A stretch of DNA of 64,000 nt from NCBI RefSeq assembly GCF_964204865.1, contig NC_135260.1, positions 1,612,001 through 1,676,000 on the forward strand. The letters run 5' to 3'. Made by a program: the position numbers and the translations under genes. Position 1 is the first letter of the stretch, and each line of letters starts with the position of its first letter. Positions 11,435-25,831 of the stretch are shown here, piece by piece. The notes under the pieces were generated by a model, which saw only the letters and a list, made by a program, of their open reading frames with translations, had not been told where the DNA came from and did not search any database. Origin of the DNA: Styela clava (lineage: Eukaryota > Chordata > Ascidiacea > Stolidobranchia > Styelidae).

Positions 11435-12638
11435 TTTTCGCTTTTATCAAAAATAAAAGGAATGCTGTCTGAACAAAACATAATTTAAAATGAATATGTT
11501 ATAAAATATTTCAGATTGTCGAGGACTGAATAATAACTAACAGGGGCGAAACGCAACTTTACGAATAGTCACTGAGACCCGTCATCGATATTTCGAATGC
11601 GTCTTAATAGGTATAGGCCTACTATATATGGCAGAATAATCGGTGCTACTATGGAGTGAGTTAGGATATGGGAAATCGAGATAAGACGACTTAATTAATC
11701 ATATGACGGATCACGGCCAATCGCCCGGTTATCAGTCAAGGCCAGTTATTTCATTTCGGAAGCAAGCACTTAATGGTAGCGGAAGCCGTAACTTACCTGC
11801 GGTAACATGGACTACCTTACGACGACGAAGGGTTCTGAAAACTATCCCTTAATAGAATTCGAACCCACGCAGAGTAATCAGAGGTGTGGTACGAGCGTAT
11901 ATCTGACACTTAGCACGATGCGCCACACGGTTGAGCACGAGTTTTACCATAGCTTGAAATCTACCTATATCTAGTATTACATAGTGAGATCTACGTCAAT
12001 TCAGTACTTTAGCGCAGGTTCAAAGCCTTCATTTTGCATCCCTAGTAGATATCTCATTAAATTTAGTTAGACTGACTGACTATTAACGTTGATACATTTT
12101 TATTGAACCGGACTTAATCGAAAAATTAAACTCTCGCCAAGTTACGGGCGATCACCGAAGTGCCACGCGCTTGTGAGAGTTTATATATAACTTTTGATAC
12201 TGTGTGAGTGCACGTAACCTAGCTTTGAGCACATATAAAAAAAAAAGCTTATAAGAAGGGCAACTTTCATATATACTGTCGAACTATCTGGGTTATGTGC
12301 AATACAATGGGCATCCGCTTATCAAAAAGCTTTGTCAATAACACGTCAGGCCTCAATAACAAACAAGCGAGTTATATCAGCGACTCGATGCTTGCGTTAA
12401 GCCATACACCAGAGATAAAATACCTATGAGGAAAAACATGCAATCAATAAATTAACGCATGTAATCAATAATAACAGAATTTGACACTGGTAGAAAATGT
12501 CGGCGGTAAGCCACTGAGCGAAACAGCGACTGCCTGAGTTTCATTGTTTGTGACTCTACAAACGAAACAGTTGCGCTTCGCTTCTCTCTCATTAAGCGTT
12601 GCCTAAATATAAATAACCGAATATGTCTCGTCGATATC

Positions 12639-12756
12639 GCCTATGACCATACCACGTTGAATACACCCGATCTCGTTCGATCTCGGAAGTTAAGCAACGT
12701 CGGGCTCGGTTAGTACTTGCATGGGTGACCGGCTGGGAATACCGGGTGCCGTAGGC
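12639..12756 (+). rRNA. 5S ribosomal RNA, copy 10 (class A, C6T)
   Basis: Full length at 118 bases. C6T replaces a C-G pair with U-G in helix I (partner G113), which should be tolerated. Box A, IE and C are intact, as is TATAAATA. The upstream 13-bp palindrome is weakened (TAAGC arm). Shares C6T with copies 18, 21, 24 and 28, so all five descend from one gene. Confidence 0.92.
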
Positions 12757-13962
12757 TTTTCGCTTTTATCAAAAATAAAAGGAATGCTGTCTGAACAAAA
12801 CAAAATTTAAAATGAATATGTTATAAAATATTTCAGATTGTCGAGGACTGAATAATAACTAACAGGGGCGAAACGCAACTTTACGAATAGTCACTGAGAC
12901 CCGTCATCGATATTTCGAATGCGTCTTAATAGGTATAGGCCTACTATATATGGCAGAATAATCGGTGCTACTATGGACTGAGTTAGGATATGGGAAATCG
13001 AGATAAGACGACCTAATTAATCATATGACGGATCACGGCCAATCGCCCGGTTATCAGTCAAGGCCAGGTATTTCATTTCGGAAGCAAGCACTTAATGGTA
13101 GCGGAAGCCGTAACTTACCTGCGGTAACATGGACTACCTGACGACGACGAAGGGTTCTGAAAACTATCCCTTAATGGAATTCGAACCCACGCAGAGTAAT
13201 CAGAGGTGTGGTAACGAGCGTATATCTGACACTTAGCACGATGCGCCACACGGTTGAGCACGAGTTTTACCATAGCTTGAAATCTACCTATATCTAGTAA
13301 TACATAGTGAGATCTACGTCAATTCAGTAATTTAGCGCAGGTTCAAAGCCTTCATTTGTATCCCTAGGAGATATCTCATTAAATTTAGTTAGACTGACTG
13401 ACTATTAACGTTGATACATTTTTATTGAACCGGACTTAATCGAAAAATTAAACTCTCGCCAAGTTACGGGCGATCACCGAAGTGCCACGCGCTTGTGAGA
13501 GTTTATATATAACTTTTGATACTGTGTGAGTGCACGTAACCTAGCTTTGAGCACATATAATAAAAAACAAGCTTATAAGAAGGGCAACTTTCATATATAC
13601 TGTCGAACTATCTGGGTTATGTGCTATACAATGGGCATCCGCTCATCAAAAAGCTTTGTCAATAACACGTCAGGCCTCAGTAACAAACAAGCGAGTTATA
13701 TCAGCGACTCGATGCTTGCGTTAAGCCATACACCAGAGATAAAATACCTATGAGGAAAAACATGCAATCAATAAATTAACGCATGTAATCAATAATAACA
13801 AAATTCGACACTGGTAGAAAATGTCGGCGGTAAGCCACTGAGCGAAACAGCGACTGCCTGAGTTTCATTGTTTGTGACTCTACAAACGAAACAGTTGCGC
13901 TTCGCTTCTCTCTCATTAGGCGTTGCCTAAATATAAATAACCGAATATGTCTCGTCGATATC

Positions 13963-14070
13963 GCCTACGACCATACCACGTTGAATACACCCGATCTCGT
14001 AAGTTAAGCAACGTCGGGCTCGGTTAGTACTTGCATGGGTGACCGGCTGGGAATACCGGGTGCCGTAGGC
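13963..14070 (+). pseudogene. 5S rRNA copy 11, class C
   Basis: Ten-base deletion with CTCGTAAG junction; promoter elements and T-run are normal. Its unit carries the gctatac and tcagtaac variants seen also with copies 2, 13 and 25. Confidence 0.88.
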
Positions 14071-15252
14071 TTTTCGCTTTTATCAAAAATAAAAGGAATG
14101 CTGTCTGAACAAAACATAATTTAAAATGAATATGTTATAAAATATTTCAGATTGTCGAGGACTGAATAATAACTAACAGGGGCGAAACGCAACTTTACGA
14201 ATAGTCACTGAGACCCGTCATCGATATTTCGAATGCGTCTTAATAGGTATACTATATATGGCAGAATAATCGGTGCTACTATGGAGTGAGTTAGGATATG
14301 GGAAATCGAGATAAGACGACTTAATTAATCATATGACGGATCACGGCCAATCGCCCGGTTATTTCATTTCGGAAGCAAGCACCTAATGGTAGCGGAAGCC
14401 CTAACTTACCTGCGGTAACATGGACTACCTTACGACAACGAAGGGTTCTGAAAACTATCCCTTAATGGAATTTGAACCCACGCAGAGTAATCAGAGGTGT
14501 GGTAACGAGCGTATATCTGACACTTCGCACGATGCGCCACACGGTTGAGCACGAGTTTTACCATAGCTTGAAATCTACCTATATCTAGTATTACATAGTG
14601 AGATCTACGTCAATTCAGTAATTTAGCGCAGGTTCAAAGCCTTCATTTGCATCCCTAGGAGATATCTCATTAAATTTAGTTAGACTGACTGACTATTAAC
14701 GTTGATACATTTTTATTGAACCGGACTTAATCGAAAAATTAAACTCTCGCCAAGTTATGGGCGATCACCGAAGTGCCACGCGCTTGTGAGAGTTTATATA
14801 TAACTTTTGATACTGTGTGAGTGCACGTAACCTAGCTTTGAGCACATATAAAAAAAAAAAGCCTATAAGAAGGGCAACTTTCATATATACTGTCGAACTA
14901 TCTGGGTTATGTGCAATACAATGGGCATCCGCTTATCAAAAAGCTTTGTCAATAACACGTCAGGCCTCAATAACAAACAAGCGAGTTATATCAGCGACTC
15001 GATGCTTGCGTTAAGCCATACACCAGAGATAAAATACCTATGAGGAAAAACATGCAATCAATAAATTAACGCATGTAATCAATAATACCAAAATTTGACA
15101 CTGGTAGAAAATGTCGGCGGTAAGCCACTGAGCGAAACAGCGACTGCCTGAGTTTCATTGTTTGTGACTCCACAAACGAAACAGTTGCGCTTCGCTTCTC
15201 TCTCATTAGGCGTTGCCTAAATATAAATAACCGAATATGTCTCGTCGATATC

Positions 15253-15360
15253 GCCTACGACCATACCACGTTGAATACACTAGATCTCGTAAGTTAAGCA
15301 ACGTCGGGCTCGGTTAGTACTTGCATGGGTGACCGGCTGGGAATACCGGGTGCCGTAGGC
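15253..15360 (+). pseudogene. 5S rRNA copy 12, class C'
   Basis: Ten-base deletion plus C29T and C30A (ACTAGATC). It is 14,366 bp from copy 1, and the two share rare neighbours such as kcctataag after the A-tract and gacactt(c)gcacg upstream. This marks the start of a duplicated block. Confidence 0.88.
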
Positions 15361-16569
15361 TTTTCGCTTTTATCAAAAATAAAAGGAATGCTGTCTGAAC
15401 AAAACATAATTTAAAATGAATATGTTATGAAATATTTCAGATTGTCGAGGACTGAATAATAACTAACAGGGGCGAAACGCAACTTTACGAATAGTCACTG
15501 AGACCCGTCATCGATATTTCGAATGCGTCTTAATAGGTATAGGCCTACTATATATGGCAGAATAATCGGTGCTACTATGGAGTGAGTTAGGATATGGGAA
15601 ATCGAGATAAGACGACTTAATTAATCATATGACGGATCACGGCCAATCGCCCGGTTATCAGTCAAGGCCAGGTATTTCATTTCGGAAGCAAGCACTTAAT
15701 GGTAGCGGAAGCCGTAACAACTTACCTGCGGAAACAAGACTACCTTACGACGACGAAGGGTTCTGAAAACTACCCCTTAATGGAATTCGAACCCACGCAG
15801 AGTAATCAGAGGTGTGGTAACGAGCGTATATCTGACACTTAGCACGATGCGCCACACGGTTGAGCACAAGTTTTACCATAGCTTGAAATCTACCTATATC
15901 TAGTATTACATAGTGAGATCTACGTCAATTCAGTACTTTAGCGCAGGTTCAAAGCCTTCATTTTGCATCCCTAGTAGATATCTCATTAAATTTAGTTAGA
16001 CTGACTGACTATTAACGTTGATACATTTTTATTGAACCGGACTTAATCGAAAAATTAAACTCTCGCCAAGTTACGGGCGATCACCGAAGTGCCACGCGCT
16101 TGTGAGAGTTTATATATAACTTTTGATACTGTGTGAGTGCACGTAACCTAGCTTTGAGCACATATAATAAAAAACAAGCTTATAAGAAGGGCAACTTTCA
16201 TATATACTGTCGAACTATCTGGGTTATGTGCTATACAATGGGCATCCGCTCATCAAAAAGCTTTGTCAATAACACGTCAGGCCTCAGTAACAAACAAGCG
16301 AGTTATATCAGCGACTCGATGCTTGCGTTAAGCCATACACCAGAGATAAAATACCTATGAGGAAAAACATGCAATCAATAAATTAACGCATGTAATCAAT
16401 AATAACAAAATTCGACACTGGTAGAAAATGTCGGCGGTAAGCCACTGAGCGAAACAGCGACTGCCTGAGTTTCATTGTTTGTGACTCTACAAACGAAACA
16501 GTTGCGCTTCGCTTCTCTCTCATTAGGCGTTGCCTAAATATAAATAACCGAATATGTCTCGTCGATATC

Positions 16570-16677
16570 GCCTACGACCATACCACGTTGAATACACCCG
16601 ATCTCGTAAGTTAAGCAACGTCGGGCTCGGTTAGTACTTGCATGGGTGACCGGCTGGGAATACCGGGTGCCGTAGGC
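16570..16677 (+). pseudogene. 5S rRNA copy 13, class C
   Basis: Ten-base deletion, CTCGTAAG. Counterpart of copy 2 at 14,368 bp distance and sharing its downstream atgttacaaaat variant, but with the normal TATAAATA box, so the TACAAATA of copy 2 arose after the duplication. Confidence 0.88.
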
Positions 16678-17860
16678 TTTTCGCTTTTATCAAAAATAAA
16701 AGGAATGCTGTCTGAACAAAACATAATTTAAAATGAATATGTTACAAAATATTTCAGATTGTCGAGGACTGAATAATAACTAACAGGGGCGAAACGCAAC
16801 TTTACGAATAGTCACTGAGACCCGTCATCGATATTTCGAATGCGTCTTAATAGGTATACTATATATGGCAGAATAATCGGTGCTACTATGGAGTGAGTTA
16901 GGATATGGGAAATCGAGATAAGACGACTTAATTAATCATATGACGGATCAAGGCCAATCGCCCGGTTATTTCATTTCGGAAGCAAGCACCTAATGGTAGC
17001 GGAAGCCCTAACTTACCTGCGGTAACATGGACTACCTTACGACGACGAAGGGTTCTGAAAACTATCCCTTAATGGAATTCGAACCCACGCAGAGTAATCA
17101 GAGGTGTGGTAACGAGCGTATATCTGACACTTAGCACGATGCGCCACACGGTTGAGCACGAGTTTTACCATAGCTTGAAATCTACCTATATCTAGTATTA
17201 CATAGTGAGATCTACGTCAATTCAGTAATTTAGCGCAGGTTCAAAGCCTTCATTTGTATCCCTAGGAGATATCTCATTAAATTTAGTTAGACTGACTGAC
17301 TATTAACGTTGATACATTTTTATTGAACCGGACTTAATCGAAAAATTAAACTCTCGCCAAGTTACGGGCGATCACCGAAGTGCCACGCGCTTGTGAGAGT
17401 TTATATATAACTTTTGATACTGTGTGAGTGCACGTAACCTAGCTTTGAGCACATATAAAAAAAAACAAGCTTATAAGAAGGGCAACTTTCATATATACTG
17501 TCGAACTATCTGGGTTATGTGCAATACAATGGGCATCCGCTTATCAAAAAGCTTTGTCAATAACACGTCAGGCCTCAATAACAAACAAGCGAGTTATATC
17601 AGCGACTCGATGCTTGCGTTAAGCCATACACCAGAGATAAAATACCTATGAGGAAAAACATGCAATCAATAAATTAACGCATGTAATCAATAATAACAAA
17701 ATTTGACACTGGTAGAAAATGTCGGCGGTAAGCCACTGAGCGAAACAGCGACTGCCTGAGTTTCATTGTTTGTGACTCTACAAACGAAACAGTTGCGCTT
17801 CGCTCCTCTCTCATTAGGCGTTGCCTAAATATAAATAACCGAATATGTCTCGTCGATATC

Positions 17861-17978
17861 GCCTACGACCATACCACGTTGAATACACCCGATCTCGTTC
17901 GATCTCGGAAGTTAAGCAACGTCGGGCTCGGTTAGTACTTGCATGGGTGACCGGCTGGGAATACCGGGTGCCGTAGGC
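17861..17978 (+). rRNA. 5S ribosomal RNA, copy 14 (class A, exact consensus)
   Basis: All 118 bases match copies 3 and 6; TATA box, internal promoter and T-run are intact. It is 14,368 bp from copy 3, its duplicate. A candidate functional gene. Confidence 0.95.
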
Positions 17979-19185
17979 TTTTCGCTTTTATCAAAAATAA
18001 AAGGAATGCTGTCTGAACAAAACATAATTTAAAATGAATATGTTATAAAATATTTCAGATTGTCGAGGACTGAATAATAACTAAAAGGGGCGAAACGCAA
18101 CTTTACGAATAGTCACTGAGACCCGTCATCGATATTTCGAATGCGTTTTAATAGATATAGGCCTACTATATATGGCAGAATAATCGGCGCTACTATGGAG
18201 TGAGTTAGGATATGGGAAATCGAGATAAGACGACTTAATTAATCATATGACGGATCACGGCCAATCGCCCGGTTATCAGTCAAGGCCAGGTATTTCATTT
18301 CGGAAGCAAGCACTTAATGGTAGCGGAAGCCGTAACTTACCTGCGGTAACATGGACTACCTTACGACGACGAAGGGTTCTGAAAACTATCCCTTAATGGA
18401 ATTCGAACCCACGCAGAGTAATCAGAGGTGTGGTAACGAGCGTATATCTGACACTTAGCACGATGCGCCACACGGTTGAGCACGAGTTTTACCATAGCTT
18501 GAAATCTACCTATATCTAGTATTACATAGTGAGATCTACGTCAATTCAGTACTTTAGCGCAGGTTCAAAGCCTTCATTTTGCATCCCTAGTAGATATCTC
18601 ATTAAATTTAGTTAGACTGACTGACTATTAACGTTGATACATTTTTATTGAACCGGACTTAATCGAAAAATTAAACTCTCGCCAAGTTACGGGCGATCAC
18701 CGAAGTGCCACGCGCTTGTGAGAGTTTATATATAACTTTTGATACTGTGTGAGTGCACATAACCTAGCTTTAAGCACATATAATAAAAAACAAGCTTATA
18801 AGAAGGGCAACTTTCATATATACTGTCGAACTATCTGGGTTATGTGCAATACAATGGGCATCCGCTTATCAAAAAGCTTTGTCAATAACACGTCAGGCCT
18901 CAATAACAAACAAGCGAGTTATATCAGCGACTCGATGCTTGCGTTAAGCCATACACCAGAGATAAAATACCAATGAGGAAAAACATGCAATCAATAAATT
19001 AACGCATGTAATCAATAATAACAAAATTTGACACTGGTAGAAAATGTCGGCGGTAAGTCACTGAGCGAAACAGCGACTGCCTGAGTTTCATTGTTTGTGA
19101 CTCTACAAACGAAACAGTTGCGCTTCGCTTCTTTCTCATTAGGCGTTGCCTAAATATAAATAACCGAATATGTCTCGTCGATATC

Positions 19186-19293
19186 GCCTACGACCATACC
19201 ACGTTGAATACACCCGATCTCGTAAGTTAAGCAACGTCGGGCTCGGTTAGTACTTGCATGGGTGACCGGCTGGGAATACCGGGTGCCGTAGGC
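19186..19293 (+). pseudogene. 5S rRNA copy 15, class C
   Basis: Ten-base deletion, CTCGTAAG. Downstream it has aaaataaatatg instead of aaaatgaatatg, shared only with copy 25 (13,121 bp away), which ties the two blocks together. Confidence 0.88.
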
Positions 19294-20475
19294 TTTTCGC
19301 TTTTATCAAAAATAAAAGGAATGCTGTCTGAACAAAACATAATTTAAAATAAATATGTTATAAAATATTTCAGATTGTCGAGGACTGAATAATAACTAAC
19401 AGGGGCGAAACGCAACTTTACGAATAGTCACTGAGACCCGTCATCGATATTTCGAATGCGTCTTAATAGGTATACTATATATGGCAGAATAATCGGTGCT
19501 ACTATGGAGTGAGTTAGGATATGGGAAATCGAGATAAGACGACTTAATTAATCATATGACGGATCACGGCCAATCGCCCGGTTATTTCATTTCGGAAGCA
19601 AGCACCTAATGGTAGCGGAAGCCGTAATTTACCTGCGGTAACATGGACTACCTTACGACGATGAAGGGTTCTGAAAACTATCCCTTAATGGAATTCGAAC
19701 CCACGCAGAGTAATCAGAGGTGTGGTAACGAGCGTATATCTGACACTTAGCACGATGCGCCACACGGTTGAGCACGAGTTTTACCATAGCTTGAAATCTA
19801 CCTATATCTAGTATTACATAGTGAGATCTACGTCAATTCAGTAATTTAGCGCAGGTTCAAAGCCTTCATTTGCATCCCTAGGAGATATCTCATTAAATTT
19901 AGTTAGACTGACTGACTATTAACGTTGATACATTTTTATTGAACCGGACTTAATCGAAAAATAAACTCTCGCCAAGTTCCGGGCGATCACCGAAGTGCCA
20001 CGCGCTTGTGAGAGTTTATATATAACTTTTGATACTGTGTGAGTGCACGTAACCTAGCTTTGAGCACATATAAAAAAAAACAAGCTTATAAGAAGGGCAA
20101 CTTTCATATATACTGTCGAACTATCTGGGTTATGTGCAATACAATGGGCATCCGCTTATCAAAAAGCTTTGTCAATAACACGTCAGGCCTCAATAACAAA
20201 CAAGCGAGTTATATCAGCGACTCGATGCTTGCGTTAAGCCATACACCAGAGATAAAATACCTATGAGGAAAAACATGCAATCAATAAATTAACGCATGTA
20301 ATCAATAATAACAAAATTTGACACTGGTAGAAAATGTCGGCGGTAAGCCACTGAGCGAAACAGCGACTGCCCGAGTTTCATTGTTTGTGACTCTACAAAC
20401 GAAACAGTTGCGCTTCGCTTCTCTCTCATTAGGCGTTGCCTAAATATAAATAACCGAATATGTCTCGTCGATATC

Positions 20476-20583
20476 GCCTACGACCATACCACGTTGAATA
20501 CACCCGATCTCGGAAGTTAAGCAACGTCGGGCTCGGTTAGTACTTGCATGGGTGACCGGCTGGGAATACCGGGTGCCGTAGGC
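20476..20583 (+). pseudogene. 5S rRNA copy 16, class B
   Basis: Ten-base deletion, CTCGGAAG. First gene of the 3,948-bp B-B-A trimer that is repeated as copies 19-21 and 22-24. The hairpin bulge upstream reads cccga here and at copy 19. Confidence 0.88.
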
Positions 20584-21788
20584 TTTTCGCTTTTATCAAA
20601 AATAAAAGGAATGCTGTCTGAACAAAACATAATTTAAAATGAATATGTTATAAAATATTTCAGATTGTCGAGGACTGAATAATAACTAACAGAGGCGAAA
20701 CGCAACTTTACGAATAGTCACTGAGACCCGTCATCGATATTTCGAATGCGTCTTAATAGGTATAGGCCTACTATATATGGCAGAATAATCGGTGCTACTA
20801 TGGAGTGAGTTAGGATATGGGAAATCGAGATAAGACGACTTAATTAATCATATGACGGATCACGGCCAATTGCCCGGTTATCAGTCAAGGCCAGTTATTT
20901 CATTTCGGAAGCGAGCACTTAATGGTAGCGGAAGCCGTAACTTACCTGCGGTAACATGGACTACCTTACGACGACGAAGGGTTCTGAAAACTATCCCTTA
21001 ATAGAATTCGAACCCACGCAGAGTAATCAGAGGTGTGGTACGAGCGTATATCTGACACTTAGCACGATGCGCCACACGGTTGAGCACGAGTTTTACCATA
21101 GCTTGAAATCTACCTATATCTAGTATTACATAGTGAGATCTACGTCAATTCAGTACTTTAGCGCAGGTTCAAAGCCTTCATTTTGCATCCCTAGTAGATA
21201 TCTCATTAAATTTAGTTAGACTGACTGACTATTAACGTTGATACATTTTTATTGAACCGGACTAAATCGAAAAATTAAACTCTCGCCAAGTTACGGGCGA
21301 TCACCGAAGTGCCACGCGCTTGTGAGAGTTTATATATAACTTTTGATACTGTGTGAGTGCACGTAACCTAGCTTTGAGCACATATAAAAAAAAAAAGCTT
21401 ATAAGAAGGGCAACTTTCATATATACTGTCGAACTATCTGGGTTATGTGCAATACAATGGGCATCCGCTTATCAAAAAGCTTTGTCAATAACACGTCAGG
21501 CCTCAATAACAAACAAGCGAGTTATATCAGCGACTCGATGCTTGCGTTAAGCCATACACCAGAGATAAAATACCTATGAGGAAAAACATGCAATCAATAA
21601 ATTAACGCATGTAATCAATAATAACAAAATTTGACACTGGTAGAAAATGTCGGCGGTAAGCCACTGAGCGAAACAGCGACTGCCTGAGTTTCATTGTTTG
21701 TGACTCTACAAACGAAACAGTTGCGCTTCGCTTCTCTCTCATTAGGCGTTGCCTAAATATAAATAACCGAATATGTCTCGTCGATATC

Positions 21789-21896
21789 GCCTACGACCAT
21801 ACCACGTTGAATACACCCGATCTCGGAAGTTAAGCAACGTCGGGCTCGGTTAGTACTTGCATGGGTGACCGGCTGGGAATACCGGGTGCCGTAGGC
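21789..21896 (+). pseudogene. 5S rRNA copy 17, class B
   Basis: Ten-base deletion, CTCGGAAG. Downstream reads atcaacaataaaag, a variant shared with copy 20, the next copy of the same trimer. Confidence 0.88.
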
Positions 21897-23099
21897 TTTT
21901 CGCTTTTATCAACAATAAAAGGAATGCTGTCTGAACAAAACATAATTTAAAATGAATATGTTATAAAATATTTCAGATTGTCGAGGACTGAATAATAACT
22001 AACAGGGGCGAAACGCAACTTTACGAATAGTCACTGAGACCCGTCATCGATATTTCGAATGCGTCTTAATAGGTATAGGCCTACTATATATGGCAGAATA
22101 ATCGGTGCTACTATGGAGTGAGTTAGGATATGGGAAATCGAGATAAGACGACTTAATTAATCATATGACGGATCACGGCCAATCGCCCGGTTATCAGTCA
22201 AGGCCAGTTATTTCATTTCGGAAGCAAGCACTTAATGGTAGCGGAAGCCGTAACTTACCTGCGGTAACATGGACTACCTTACGACGACGAAGGGTTCTGA
22301 AAACTATCCCTTAATAGAATTCGAACCCACGCAGAGTAATCAGAGGTGTGGTACGAGCGTATATCTGACACTTAGCACGATGCGCCACACGGTTGAGCAC
22401 GAGTTTTACCATAGCTTGAAATCTACCTATATCTAGTATTACATAGTGAGATCTACGTCAATTCAGTACTTTAGCGCAGGTTCAAAGCCTTCATTTTGCA
22501 TCCCTAGTAGATATCTCATTAAATTTAGTTAGACTGACTGACTATTAACGTTGATACATTTTTATTGAACCGGACTTAATCGAAAAATTAAACTCTCGCC
22601 AAGTTACGGGCGATCACCGAAGTGCCACGCGCTTGTGAGAGTTTATATATAACTTTTGATACTGTGTGAGTGCACGTAACCTAGCTTTGAGCACATATAA
22701 AAAAAAAAGCTTATAAGAAGGGCAACTTTCATATATACTGTCGAACTATCTGGGTTATGTGCAATACAATGGGCATCCGCTTATCAAAAAGCTTTGTCAA
22801 TAACACGTCAGGCCTCAATAACAAACAAGCGAGTTATATCAGCGACTCGATGCTTGCGTTAAGCCATACACCAGAGATAACATACCTATGAGGAAAAACA
22901 TGCAATCAATAAATTAACGCATGTAATCAAAAATAACAAAATTTGACACTGGTAGAAAATGTCGGCGGTAAGCCACTGAGCGAAACAGCGACTGCCTGAG
23001 TTTCATTGTTTGTGACTCTACAAACGAAACAGTTGCGCTTCGCTTCTCTCTCATTAAGCGTTGCCTAAATATGAATAACCGAATTAGCTCGTCGATATC

Positions 23100-23217
23100 G
23101 CCTATGACCATACCACGTTGAATACACCCGATCTCGTTCGATCTCGGAAGTTAAGCAACGTCGGGCTCGGTTAGTACTTGCATGGGTGACCGGCTGGGAA
23201 TACCGGGTGCCGTAGGC
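23100..23217 (+). rRNA. 5S ribosomal RNA, copy 18 (class A, C6T, altered TATA)
   Basis: Full length with C6T. The upstream region differs from most copies: TATGAATA replaces TATAAATA, and gaattagctcg replaces gaatatgtctcg, one base shorter. If the TATA-like box matters, this copy and its duplicates 21 and 24 may be weaker. Internal promoter is intact. Confidence 0.9.
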
Positions 23218-24423
23218 TTTTCGCTTTTATCAAAAATAAAAGGAATGCTGTCTGAACAAAACAAAATTTAAAATGAATATGTTATAAAATATTTCAGATT
23301 GTCGAGGACTGAATAATAACTAACAGGGGCGAAACGCAACTTTACGAATAGTCACTGAGACCCGTCATCGATATTTCGAATGCGTCTTAATAGGTATAGG
23401 CCTACTATATATGGCAGAATAATCGGTGCTACTATGGAGTGAGTTAGGATATGGGAAATCGAGATAAGACGACCTAATTAATCATATGACAGATCACGGC
23501 CAATCGCCCGGTTATCAGTCAAGGCCAGGTATTTCATTTCGGAAGCAAGCACTTAATGGTAGCGGAAGCCGTAACTTACCTGCGGTAACATGGACTACCT
23601 GACGACGACGAAGGGTTCTGAAAACTATCCCTTAATGGAATTCGAACCCACGCAGAGTAATCAGAGGTGTGGTAACGAGCGTATATCTGACACTTAGCAC
23701 GATGCGCCACACGGTTGAGCACGAGTTTTACCATAGCTTGAAATCTACCTATATCTAGTATTACATAGTGAGATCTACGTCAATTCAGTAATTTAGCGCA
23801 GGTTCAAAGCCTTCATTTGTATCCCTAGGAGATATCTCATTAAATTTAGTTAGACTGACTGACTATTAACGTTGATACATTTTTATTGAACCGGACTTAA
23901 TCGAAAAATTAAACTCTCGCCAAGTTACGGGCGATCACCGAAGTGCCACGCGCTTGTGAGAGTTTATATATAACTTTTGATACTGTGTGAGTGCACGTAA
24001 CCTAGCTTTGAGCACATATAATAAAAAACAAGCTTATAAGAAGGGCAACTTTCATATATACTGTCGAACTATCTGGGTTATGTGCAATACAATGGGCATC
24101 CGCTTATCAAAAAGCTTTGTCAATAACACGTCAGGCCTCAATAACAAACAAGCGAGTTATATCAGCGACTCGATGCTTGCGTTAAGCCATACACCAGAGA
24201 TAAAATACCTATGAGGAAAAACATGCAATCAATAAATTAACGCATGTAATCAATAATAACAAAATTTGACACTGGTAGAAAATGTCGGCGGTAAGCCACT
24301 GAGCGAAACAGCGACTGCCCGAGTTTCATTGTTTGTGACTCTACAAACGAAACAGTTGCGCTTCGCTTCTCTCTCATTAGGCGTTGCCTAAATATAAATA
24401 ACCGAATATGTCTCGTCGATATC

Positions 24424-24531
24424 GCCTACGACCATACCACGTTGAATACACCCGATCTCGGAAGTTAAGCAACGTCGGGCTCGGTTAGTACTTGCATGGG
24501 TGACCGGCTGGGAATACCGGGTGCCGTAGGC
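24424..24531 (+). pseudogene. 5S rRNA copy 19, class B
   Basis: Ten-base deletion, CTCGGAAG; counterpart of copy 16 at 3,948 bp, with the same cccga change in the upstream hairpin bulge. Confidence 0.88.
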
Positions 24532-25736
24532 TTTTCGCTTTTATCAAAAATAAAAGGAATGCTGTCTGAACAAAACATAATTTAAAATGAATATGTTATA
24601 AAATATTTCAGATTGTCGAGGACTGAATAATAACTAACAGAGGCGAAACGCAACTTTACGAATAGTCACTGAGACCCGTCATCGATATTTCGAATGCGTC
24701 TTAATAGGTATAGGCCTACTATATATGGCAGAATAATCGGTGCTACTATGGAGTGAGTTAGGATATGGGAAATCGAGATAAGACGACTTAATTAATCATA
24801 TGACGGATCACGGCCAATTGCCCGGTTATCAGTCAAGGCCAGTTATTTCATTTCGGAAGCGAGCACTTAATGGTAGCGGAAGCCGTAACTTACCTGCGGT
24901 AACATGGACTACCTTACGACGACGAAGGGTTCTGAAAACTATCCCTTAATAGAATTCGAACCCACGCAGAGTAATCAGAGGTGTGGTACGAGCGTATATC
25001 TGACACTTAGCACGATGCGCCACACGGTTGAGCACGAGTTTTACCATAGCTTGAAATCTACCTATATCTAGTATTACATAGTGAGATCTACGTCAATTCA
25101 GTACTTTAGCGCAGGTTCAAAGCCTTCATTTTGCATCCCTAGTAGATATCTCATTAAATTTAGTTAGACTGACTGACTATTAACGTTGATACATTTTTAT
25201 TGAACCGGACTAAATCGAAAAATTAAACTCTCGCCAAGTTACGGGCGATCACCGAAGTGCCACGCGCTTGTGAGAGTTTATATATAACTTTTGATACTGT
25301 GTGAGTGCACGTAACCTAGCTTTGAGCACATATAAAAAAAAAAAGCTTATAAGAAGGGCAACTTTCATATATACTGTCGAACTATCTGGGTTATGTGCAA
25401 TACAATGGGCATCCGCTTATCAAAAAGCTTTGTCAATAACACGTCAGGCCTCAATAACAAACAAGCGAGTTATATCAGCGACTCGATGCTTGCGTTAAGC
25501 CATACACCAGAGATAAAATACCTATGAGGAAAAACATGCAATCAATAAATTAACGCATGTAATCAATAATAACAAAATTTGACACTGGTAGAAAATGTCG
25601 GCGGTAAGCCACTGAGCGAAACAGCGACTGCCTGAGTTTCATTGTTTGTGACTCTACAAACGAAACAGTTGCGCTTCGCTTCTCTCTCATTAGGCGTTGC
25701 CTAAATATAAATAACCGAATATGTCTCGTCGATATC

Positions 25737-25831
25737 GCCTACGACCATACCACGTTGAATACACCCGATCTCGGAAGTTAAGCAACGTCGGGCTCGGTTA
25801 GTACTTGCATGGGTGACCGGCTGCCGTAGGC
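25737..25831 (+). pseudogene. 5S rRNA copy 20, class B with a second 13-base deletion
   Basis: Only 95 bases. Besides the 10-base class B deletion it has lost 13 bases near the 3' end (GGCTG joined to CCGTAGGC), which removes GGGAATACCGGGT-type sequence of helices IV/V. The most damaged 5S copy in the window. The loss accounts for the 3,935-bp rather than 3,948-bp spacing of this trimer. Confidence 0.93.
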
